NCBI GenBank assembly: GCA_002469915.1
Contig: DKOG01000191.1
Location: 1 to 6,142, forward strand
Direction of reading: 5' to 3'
Source: Bacteroidetes bacterium UBA7368
GTDB lineage: Bacteria > Bacteroidota > Rhodothermia > Rhodothermales > UBA10348
DNA length: 6,142 nucleotides
The position numbers were made by a program, and so were the translations under genes. How positions within the stretch are numbered: position 1 is the first letter of the stretch; the number at the start of each line of letters is the position of its first letter. This document shows positions 1 to 5,474 of the stretch, one piece after another. The notes beneath the pieces were generated by a model, which worked only from the letters and a program-made list of their open reading frames with translations, did not search any database and was not told the DNA's origin.

Positions 1-231
1 TGACTGTAAACTCTTTCAATGTGGTTACGAGGAATATACTCGTGGGTGTGATAGAAATTGACCCGACTCAGCCTCTGTGGGGCGGCCGTGTCCCTTTCTG
101 CACCCAAATAACGGCACTAACAGAGGCGAATTGTCACAGAAGTGTGACGAGACTATTGGGAATCTGTGGGACCTGGGTGGGGACGGGCTAAGTATCCTAG
201 AGGTCGCAGAACGACGTAGGACATACGATTG
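1..231. other. Left-edge stretch without a recognisable gene
   Basis: No recognisable gene is visible on either strand. One + strand frame is open from base 3 to a stop at 191-193 (about 63 codons, entering from outside the window), but its translation resembles nothing I know and it could be chance or the tail of a decayed upstream gene. On the minus strand a shorter frame runs from about position 113 out of the left edge, equally unrecognised. I see no tRNA-like, repeat or CRISPR structure. Given the dead genes elsewhere in the window, this may be further gene debris, but that is inference. Confidence 0.4.
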
Positions 232-360
232 ATGTCAGATTTGTATCAACACAGCCTCAAAACGGATGCATCTGAGCCAAAATGTGGGTTTTGCAGCCCT
301 GAATTCGATATTTTACAACCCATTCAATTCAGACAGAGTCTCCTGTCCTTCTACAAGTAA
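232..360 (+). CDS. Small ORF (42 aa), possible HIT-family N-terminal fragment
   Basis: A 42-codon ORF starts at ATG 232 and ends with TAA at 358-360, immediately before the ATG of the WlbA-like gene, in the same frame and with no gap. No clear ribosome-binding site precedes it. The middle of the peptide contains KCGFCSPEFDIL, whose CxxC followed by SPE resembles the N-terminus of HIT-family nucleotide-binding proteins (typically C-x-F-C with a nearby acidic residue). The His-x-His-x-His catalytic motif of that family is absent, so at most this is a remnant. It may equally be a non-coding chance ORF. If translated, its abutting stop could couple translation to the next gene, which lacks an obvious Shine-Dalgarno sequence. 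Confidence 0.22.
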   Translation: MSDLYQHSLKTDASEPKCGFCSPEFDILQPIQFRQSLLSFYK

Positions 361-1263
361 ATGGCACAATCCAGAAATTTTGGAATCATTGGCGCGGCCG
401 GATATGTGGCACCTCGGCACATGAAGGCCATTGTAGATACCGGAAATAAGCTGGTGGCTGCCACAGATCCATTTGATTCGGTTGGGATTATCGACCGTTA
501 CGCCCCGGAGGCCAGCTTCTTTACCGAGTTCGAACGGTTTGATCGACATGCGGAGAAGCTTCGCAGGATGGGAGAGGCGGACAGGCTGCACTATATAAGT
601 GTATGCTCGCCCAATTACCTACATGATGCGCACTGTCGTTTTGCGCTTCGTATTGGTGCTGATGCGATATGCGAAAAGCCCCTTGTGCTCAATCCTTGGA
701 ATGTAGATGCCCTTCAGGATATTGAAAACGAGACGGGGCAGAAAATCTATAACGTGCTCCAGCTCCGAATGCACCCCTCTGTTATTCGGTTGAAGAAGCA
801 GGTCGAAGCAGAGCCAACGGGAAAACGTTTCGATATTGATCTTACCTACATCGCCTCCCGAGGAAAATGGTACTTCATTTCGTGGAAAGGCGATGAGAGC
901 AAGTCAGGTGGTGTCGCTACGAATATTGGCGTTCACTTTTTTGATATGCTCATGTGGATTTTCGGCTCTGAGCTGGCTTCCACTGTTACGCATCGCTCGG
1001 CTCACAGTATGAAGGGTGAATTGACGCTGGAAAATGCCGATGTGACGTGGCACCTATCTGTCGATAAGAACGACCTACCGGCGGAAGCTGGAGAAAAAAC
1101 GACGTGGAGGTCATTGACCCTCGACGGCGAGGCCTTTGAGTTCTCAGATGGGTTCACGGATCTCCATACGGCCGTCTACCAAGACATCTTGAATGGGGGA
1201 GGATACGGGCTCGCTGACGCTCGCCCGGCTATTGAGCTTGTACATCGAATTAGGGGCGGGTAG
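361..1263 (+). CDS. wlbA: WlbA/WbpB-type UDP-N-acetyl-2-amino-2-deoxyglucuronate 3-dehydrogenase (Gfo/Idh/MocA family)
   Basis: This 300-residue protein is a Gfo/Idh/MocA oxidoreductase of the WlbA/WbpB group. Those enzymes use NAD to oxidise C3 of UDP-GlcNAcA to the 3-keto sugar in the cytoplasm, the second step towards UDP-diacetamido-uronates such as UDP-ManNAc3NAcA. The N-terminal Rossmann fold shows GIIGAAGYVAPRHMKAI (residues 8-24), characteristic of the subgroup. The EKP motif with its catalytic-region lysine is at 105-107, followed by LVLNPWNVDAL. NVLQLR lies at 131-136, and the C-terminal domain has GGVATNIGVHFFD (183-195) with conserved N188 and H192. The ATG at 361 follows an in-frame TAA directly, so no longer start exists; no Shine-Dalgarno sequence is obvious. 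The protein ends shortly after the conserved ELVHRIR, perhaps a few residues short of relatives. The partner WbpA-type gene lies about 3 kb downstream, separated by two broken genes. Confidence 0.93.
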   Translation: MAQSRNFGIIGAAGYVAPRHMKAIVDTGNKLVAATDPFDSVGIIDRYAPEASFFTEFERFDRHAEKLRRMGEADRLHYISVCSPNYLHDAHCRFALRIGADAICEKPLVLNPWNVDALQDIENETGQKIYNVLQLRMHPSVIRLKKQVEAEPTGKRFDIDLTYIASRGKWYFISWKGDESKSGGVATNIGVHFFDMLMWIFGSELASTVTHRSAHSMKGELTLENADVTWHLSVDKNDLPAEAGEKTTWRSLTLDGEAFEFSDGFTDLHTAVYQDILNGGGYGLADARPAIELVHRIRGG

Positions 1264-1280
1264 AAAACTGGTGCGTCTTA

Positions 1281-1572
1281 AAGACTGCCATGCTGATGGT
1301 CGATGCGAGAATCATCGTTCTCTGTTCGTTTATTTCCGTCTCCGAGGCCAAATGAAAAAGGCACGAGATCTCTTTGATGTTGCCGAGTTTTTCGAGATCT
1401 TTATGAGTACCCCCTTGGAAGTGTGTGAACTTCGCGACGCGAAGGGCCTCATGCCAGAGCAAGGGCCGGAGAGCTGAAGAAGTTTACTAGTGTGGGTTCA
1501 GTTTGTGAGAGGCCTGGGTCTCCTGAGTTGGTCTTCAATCCCTTTAATACAGATATAAATGGATTAGTTTAG
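1281..1572 (+). pseudogene. cysC: Adenylylsulfate (APS) kinase CysC remnant, C-terminal half, two frameshifts
   Basis: Three consecutive pieces in three frames spell the C-terminal half of an APS kinase, the enzyme that phosphorylates adenylyl sulfate to PAPS. Piece one, 1281-1352, reads MLMVDARIIVLCSFIS with SEAK. Piece two, about 1352-1450, reads KKARDLF then FFEIF and TPLEVCELRDAKGL. Piece three, 1453-1572, reads ARARAGELKKFTSVGS, then SPELVFN, and ends at TAG 1570-1572. Each junction is repaired by restoring one base: near 1352, which recovers the usual eight-residue spacing between FIS and AR, and near 1451, which recovers KGL-x-ARARAGE (Tyr in relatives). The repaired fragment is about 97 residues; intact CysC is about 200. 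The N-terminal half with the P-loop (GLSGSGKST type) is absent, and the remnant begins just after the wlbA stop. It is non-functional as sequenced. An ORF of 94 codons from 1193 to 1477 covers only the middle piece and is not a gene. CysC commonly accompanies sulfated-polysaccharide loci. Confidence 0.85.
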
Positions 1573-1642
1573 CATACCGTGGAACTGATTAAGTAATTGG
1601 CTCAGTATATCTGCAGGTTGCGACAATAGCTGGTTTTTAAGT

Positions 1643-1646
1643 GGAG
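1643..1646 (+). promoter_or_regulatory. Ribosome-binding site deciding the SLBB protein start
   Basis: GGAG at 1643-1646 stands nine bases before ATG 1656. The longer reading starts at GTG 1641 and would place this site inside the coding sequence. The site therefore favours ATG 1656 (or the adjacent ATG 1659) as the true start, which also yields a more typical signal peptide. Confidence 0.5.
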
Positions 1647-1655
1647 TTTTTCATA

Positions 1656-2153
1656 ATGATGGTTAGAATTTTCGCCTGTACCATACTGATTTTAGCATTT
1701 AGCAACGTCCAAGCCCAAGTCGTGGATTTGGATAGATCACGATTGAGTACGGCTGCATACTACAATTATTCGGAGCAGGGAGACGTAACGATCAAAATGC
1801 ACGTTTGGGGAGCTGTGCGATATCCCGGCTTGTATGAAATTCCTCGAGGTACCAAACTTAGTGAGCTGATCTCGCTCACGGGAGGCCCGCAACTGGGGCC
1901 TCGGACAAGAAGGTCGACTACGGAGATTAGTTTGAAATTGCACAGAATAAGCGATGCGCAGCGACTAATCATTCATCAGGTCGAAATGAAAAACGAAATT
2001 GTGGTTCAAGGCGAAGATCCAGAGGTGCAAAGTGATGATATCCTGAGTTATGAGGTGGTTACCCAGCAAGGTTTCCGATGGAGAGATGTATTCCCGATTG
2101 TAAGTATGTTTGGGACGATTGTTATCATTTTACAGCAATTTGGAAATAAATAG
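1656..2153 (+). CDS. Small exported SLBB-domain protein, polysaccharide-export associated
   Basis: This predicted 165-residue protein has a signal peptide (MMVRIFACTILILAF, probable cleavage after VQA at residue 20), so it should enter the periplasm. One SLBB domain follows, with its core at about 46-79: VWGAVRYPGLYEIP, then GTKLSELISLTGGP. SLBB domains occur in Wza/BexD-type outer-membrane polysaccharide exporters and bind or guide glycan. The Poly_export domain that precedes SLBB in Wza is not visible, so this is not a complete exporter. Near the C-terminus, after RWRD, lies a hydrophobic helix (about 144-162) ending QQFGNK, suggesting membrane anchoring. The start chosen is ATG 1656, supported by GGAG at 1643-1646; GTG 1641 would add five residues. 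The gene sits immediately upstream of a dead GumC/Wzz gene, the usual partner of export proteins. Its exact role is unknown: accessory export or chain-length factor is my inference. Confidence 0.85.
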   Translation: MMVRIFACTILILAFSNVQAQVVDLDRSRLSTAAYYNYSEQGDVTIKMHVWGAVRYPGLYEIPRGTKLSELISLTGGPQLGPRTRRSTTEISLKLHRISDAQRLIIHQVEMKNEIVVQGEDPEVQSDDILSYEVVTQQGFRWRDVFPIVSMFGTIVIILQQFGNK

Positions 2154-2200
2154 GTGGCCCGGGGGCTTCGGGTTCATTTGAAAGTGAGATTTGCAATTGA

Positions 2201-2797
2201 ATGTCAGAAAACGGCTTTGGCACTTTTTAGAGTTGTCCAATTCTGAATCCTCTCATGGTGCTAATGCGCCTCTAAATGGGAAGAATCTGAAATTTTGCGA
2301 GTTGCGGACGCGTTGATGGATTGAAAGGTAGTTCACGTACGGGGAACCTGTTCTCAGCGCTGATTCCAGAAGGTGGGAATGGACCCATGACCCAACCCGA
2401 CGTAGCTCAGCGTCTACAGAAAGACTTTATTACCATAGCCTGTCTACCCGGATGTAGGCTGTAGACCTTATTCAGATTCACTCATCGAGTGCGGTCTCCA
2501 GAGAAGCTGCTCTGATTTCCGATATGTTTGCCGATACATTCTGTAGTTACAAAATAAGTTCACAGTCGGCGTCGGGTTTCGGCAGTCAGGGAGTTTTTGG
2601 AAGAACAAGCGCAGCGATTTAATACGTTGCGGCTGAATGCAGAGTCCAACATCCTGACGTATTCAGAAGAACAAGGGGTCCTAGATCCTGAATTTGAGGC
2701 CGAAGCGCTCTTGGACCAAGTAATGGAAGCGACTTTGGGGCGTATCGTGGTTAAAGTAGACCGGAAGTATTCGTTGAATCAGATTTTCAAATTGTAA
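2201..2797 (+). pseudogene. GumC/Wzz-type chain-length determinant remnant, frameshifted and truncated
   Basis: Pieces of a GumC/Wzz polysaccharide copolymerase run through this stretch in alternating frames. A plausible start is ATG 2201 (MSENGFGTF, then a stop). Frame 2 gives TGNLFSALIPEGG and TQPDVAQRLQKDF (about 2318-2434). Frame 1 gives VDLIQIHSSSAVSREAALIS and DMFADTF (2461-2541). Frame 2 resumes from about 2561 with VSAVREFLEEQ, AESNILTYSEEQGVLDPEFE and ALLDQVMEA, ending at TAA 2795-2797. The order matches the family: Wzz periplasmic domain, DLIQI strand, EAALISDMFADTF helix, REFLEEQ, then the first coiled coil. Material appears lost around 2230-2310 (first membrane helix), around 2430-2460, and after about 2730 (rest of the coiled coil and second membrane helix). 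The final 20 or so residues (GRIVVKVDRKYSLNQIF) do not look like GumC and may come from another gene. A 66-codon ORF with TTG start at 2597 is the last piece of this remnant, not a separate gene. Confidence 0.78.
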
Positions 2798-2810
2798 AGG
2801 TTGAAATAAG

Positions 2811-2849
2811 ATGATTTCGGGATACTCAACCCGTAGTTTCTCAAATCAT
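2811..2849 (+). promoter_or_regulatory. Imperfect inverted repeat in the ugd leader
   Basis: ATGATTTCGGG (2811-2821) and the separated arms CCCG (2830-2833) and AAATCAT (2843-2849) can pair into a hairpin with an eight-base loop and a nine-base bulge on one side. It ends 18 bases before the ugd start. It has no U-run, so it is not a standard intrinsic terminator. It could be an mRNA leader structure, an operator-like site, or chance. Confidence 0.25.
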
Positions 2850-2867
2850 TGTCATAAGTGAAAAAAT

Positions 2868-4205
2868 ATGCACATCGCAATCGTCGGGACTGGGTATGTC
2901 GGTCTCGTAACTGGAACTTGTTTTGCTGAAATGGGATTTGATGTTCTCTGTGTGGATATCGATGAAAAAAAAGTTGAGCAGCTCAAACGGGGGGTGCCAA
3001 CTATCTATGAAACGGGACTCGAGATGCTTCTAAAGAGAAATATCAAAGAGGGTCGTTTGGATTTTACCACAGACCTAGCCAGAGCGGCTTTTGGGTCTGA
3101 TGTGCTGTTTTTGGCACTTCCGACCCCACCGGGAGGAAACGGAGCGGCAGATCTCTCGTACGTGAAGAAGGCGGCAGGCGATCTGGCTGATTTGTGGGCA
3201 GGATCTAGTGATTCAGGATATCACGTCGTCGTGAATAAGAGTACCGTTCCAGTCGGTACGGCAGATGCAGTTCGCGAAATTATGGAATCTAGAAAGCTGA
3301 ATGTAGGAGAAGACTTTGATGTAGTTTCAAACCCTGAGTTCTTGCGCGAAGGAGTTGCCGTCGCAGACTTCATGAAACCGGAACGTGTGGTTGTTGGCAC
3401 TAGGTCAGAACGGGCTGCTGAAATTATGCGGACTATTTATGAGCCATTTGTACGCCAAGGCAATCCTATTTTGGTAATGGACGAAAGATCATCTGAAATG
3501 ACCAAGTATGCTGCTAATTCATTTCTTGCCACCAAGATTTCGTTTATCAATGAAGTAGCAAACTTATGCGAAGAAGTTGGTGCAAATGTGGATCAAGTTC
3601 GAAAAGGCATTGGTCTTGATAGTCGCATTGGGAATTTATTTTTATACCCAGGCATTGGATTCGGTGGGAGCTGTTTCCCCAAAGACGTTCAAGCTTTAAA
3701 GCGCACTGCAGATGAGTATGGTTATGATTTTAAGATTCTAGATGCTGTCCTCAATGTGAATGACCGTCAACGCATTCAAATGGCAGATCGTATCGTGTCG
3801 AGTTTTGGTGGGTCCTTGGAAGGAAAACGAATCGCAGTTTGGGGATTAGCATTTAAGGCGCGAACGGATGACGTGCGTGAGTCCCCAGCTCATTATGTAA
3901 TACAAGAATTACTTAAAGCAGGAGCTCAAATTCACGCTTTTGACCCGGAGGCAATGGGTACGACAAAAGCCGTATTTGGAGATGCGATAGCATACGGAAG
4001 TGAGCCATACGAAGTGCTAGAAGATGCAGATGCTCTAGCGGTCTTAACCGAATGGCATGAATTTCGTCGTCCAGATTTTGATCGAATCAAATTAAAGCTC
4101 AAAAACCCGGTTGTATTTGATGGACGGAATCTGTTCAAACCGCACAGGATGAAAAAAATGGGATTCGAATATACCTCTGTTGGCCGTCCTGAATACGGCG
4201 ACTAA
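2868..4205 (+). CDS. ugd: UDP-glucose 6-dehydrogenase
   Basis: This 445-residue cytoplasmic enzyme oxidises UDP-glucose twice with NAD to give UDP-glucuronate, a precursor of acidic capsular and exopolysaccharide sugars. Domain order is complete. The N-terminal NAD-binding domain carries GTGYVG at residues 7-12, an acidic pair VDID where NAD ribose binds, STVPVGT at 125-131 and NPEFLREG at 155-162. The central helical domain has K and N of the active site in MTKYAANSFLA. The catalytic cysteine is C269 in GFGGSCFPKD, the form typical of UDP-glucose rather than UDP-HexNAc dehydrogenases. The C-terminal UDP-binding domain shows GLAFKARTDDVRESPA. Length is normal for the family. An in-frame TGA at 2859-2861 fixes ATG 2868 as the start; the preceding bases are A-rich with no strong Shine-Dalgarno sequence. 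The next gene begins nine bases after its stop, indicating co-transcription. The gene directly upstream is a GumC remnant. Confidence 0.96.
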   Translation: MHIAIVGTGYVGLVTGTCFAEMGFDVLCVDIDEKKVEQLKRGVPTIYETGLEMLLKRNIKEGRLDFTTDLARAAFGSDVLFLALPTPPGGNGAADLSYVKKAAGDLADLWAGSSDSGYHVVVNKSTVPVGTADAVREIMESRKLNVGEDFDVVSNPEFLREGVAVADFMKPERVVVGTRSERAAEIMRTIYEPFVRQGNPILVMDERSSEMTKYAANSFLATKISFINEVANLCEEVGANVDQVRKGIGLDSRIGNLFLYPGIGFGGSCFPKDVQALKRTADEYGYDFKILDAVLNVNDRQRIQMADRIVSSFGGSLEGKRIAVWGLAFKARTDDVRESPAHYVIQELLKAGAQIHAFDPEAMGTTKAVFGDAIAYGSEPYEVLEDADALAVLTEWHEFRRPDFDRIKLKLKNPVVFDGRNLFKPHRMKKMGFEYTSVGRPEYGD

Positions 4206-4214
4206 TCAAAATAC

Positions 4215-5474
4215 ATGTTAGCTGAAATGAGTAATCAAAACTTGCCCACGCTCGGTATCATCGGGATGGGATATGTAGGTCTACCGCTAGCTGTTGTATT
4301 TGCTGAAGCTGGAGTTCGTGTTATCGGATTTGATGTGTCTGATGAAAAAATATCCTTTTTGAACGGTGGAAGCTCGTATATCGAAGATATCCCGTCAAGC
4401 CGTTTGGTATCACTGGTCGAAGCAGGGTTGATCACTGGTACAACCGATTTCGATTTGCTCAAAGAAGTAGATGCTATCTCCATCTGCGTACCTACCCCGT
4501 TAAGTAAAACAAGAGACCCAGATATATCTTACATCGTTTCGGCGACAAACGAAATTGCGCCTCGACTGAAAAAAGGTCAAACAGTGATCCTGGAAAGCAC
4601 GACTTACCCGGGTACTACACGAGAAGTCATTCTTCCGCAGTTGGAAAAGAGTGGGCTAGCTGTCGGAGAAGACTTTTTTCTTGCTTTCAGTCCCGAACGA
4701 GTTGATCCCGGTCGAGACGACTACACCACTAAAAATACTCCTAAGGTCTTGGGCGGGATTACTGAAGCATGTATTTCGCAGGCAACCACGATTTATGGAA
4801 GGGCTATTGATACCATCGTGCCCGTTTCGAGTCCAGAAGCGGCGGAAATGGTCAAGTTGCTTGAAAACACATTTCGTGCGGTCAATATAGGACTTGTGAA
4901 CGAGGTGCTGTTGATGTGTGAAAAATTGGGAGTGGACGCTTGGGAAGTAATTGATGCAGCGGCTACCAAGCCTTTCGGCTTCATGAAGTTCACACCTGGT
5001 CCGGGTCTGGGGGGGCACTGTATTCCAATTGACCCACATTATCTGTCTTGGAAACTAAAGACCTTGAACTACACCGCTCGATTTATTGAATTGGCGAGTG
5101 AAGTGAATACGGCCATGCCAGAGCACTGGGCTCAGAAAGTACAAGACAGGCTCAATGATCAGGAGAAGTCCATCAAAGGGAGTACAGTTCTTGTGGTAGG
5201 CGTAGCATATAAGAAGGACATATCAGATGTCCGAGAAAGTCCGGCTCTTGATATAATTCAGTTGCTCGAACGGAAAGGAGGGAATGTGATCTATTACGAT
5301 CACCACGTTCCGGTGATAAATGATCATGTTTTCAATATGCGGTCAGAGACAAGCCTTGACACTGCTCTTGATGCATGCGATTGTGCCATAATCGTCACTG
5401 ATCATAGCGATTATGATTGGGCTATGATCAAAGAAAAGGCGCCGGTTCTGGTGGACACCAGGAATGTGACTTAA
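4215..5474 (+). CDS. wbpA: WbpA-type UDP-N-acetylglucosamine 6-dehydrogenase
   Basis: A 419-residue nucleotide-sugar dehydrogenase of the WbpA/WecC/TviB branch, which oxidises a UDP-N-acetylhexosamine to its uronic acid using NAD. WbpA-type enzymes make UDP-GlcNAcA, the substrate of WlbA/WbpB, encoded at 361-1263; that pairing is the main reason to prefer WbpA over WecC (UDP-ManNAc). Visible motifs are GMGYVGLPLA (17-26), STTYPGTT (128-135), FSPERVDPG, LLENTFRAVN, catalytic C269 in GLGGHCIPIDPHYL (the HexNAc-type signature with His before Cys), and AYKKDISDVRESPALDI in the C-terminal domain. ATG 4215 lies nine bases after the ugd stop; ATG 4227 (residue 5) is an alternative, and neither has a good Shine-Dalgarno sequence. 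The protein stops right after VDTRN, where relatives usually continue a little further (Pseudomonas WbpA is about 436 residues). Its TAA abuts the stop codon of the convergent gene with no bases between. Confidence 0.92.
   Translation: MLAEMSNQNLPTLGIIGMGYVGLPLAVVFAEAGVRVIGFDVSDEKISFLNGGSSYIEDIPSSRLVSLVEAGLITGTTDFDLLKEVDAISICVPTPLSKTRDPDISYIVSATNEIAPRLKKGQTVILESTTYPGTTREVILPQLEKSGLAVGEDFFLAFSPERVDPGRDDYTTKNTPKVLGGITEACISQATTIYGRAIDTIVPVSSPEAAEMVKLLENTFRAVNIGLVNEVLLMCEKLGVDAWEVIDAAATKPFGFMKFTPGPGLGGHCIPIDPHYLSWKLKTLNYTARFIELASEVNTAMPEHWAQKVQDRLNDQEKSIKGSTVLVVGVAYKKDISDVRESPALDIIQLLERKGGNVIYYDHHVPVINDHVFNMRSETSLDTALDACDCAIIVTDHSDYDWAMIKEKAPVLVDTRNVT

Noticed and set aside
1..113. Minus-strand open frame leaving the left edge, with a protein-like stretch (RVNFYHTHEYIPRN)
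   Set aside because: Fewer than 40 codons, no family recognised, and open frames of this length arise often by chance.
1193..1477. A 94-codon + strand ORF overlapping the wlbA end
   Set aside because: Its first third is wlbA read in another frame and its second half is the middle frame of the broken cysC; it is not an independent gene.
2156..2180. GC-rich stretch after the SLBB stop as an intrinsic terminator (CCCG/CGGG arms)
   Set aside because: The stem is only four base pairs and there is no following T-run, so the support is too weak.
2597..2797. A 66-codon ORF with a TTG start as a separate small protein
   Set aside because: The frame is open further upstream to a stop at 2555-2557 and carries GumC sequence (VSAVREFLEEQ) before the TTG, so it is the last piece of a pseudogene.
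2784..2812. Possible sigma-70 promoter before ugd (TTTTCA, 17 bases, TAAGAT)
   Set aside because: Both hexamers match the consensus at only four of six positions, and promoter consensus in the likely host group may differ; such matches are common by chance.
4656..5039. A 127-codon minus-strand ORF inside wbpA, and similar ORFs inside ugd and opposite the peptidase gene
   Set aside because: They lie entirely within well-supported genes, have no recognisable motifs, and are shadows of the coding frames.
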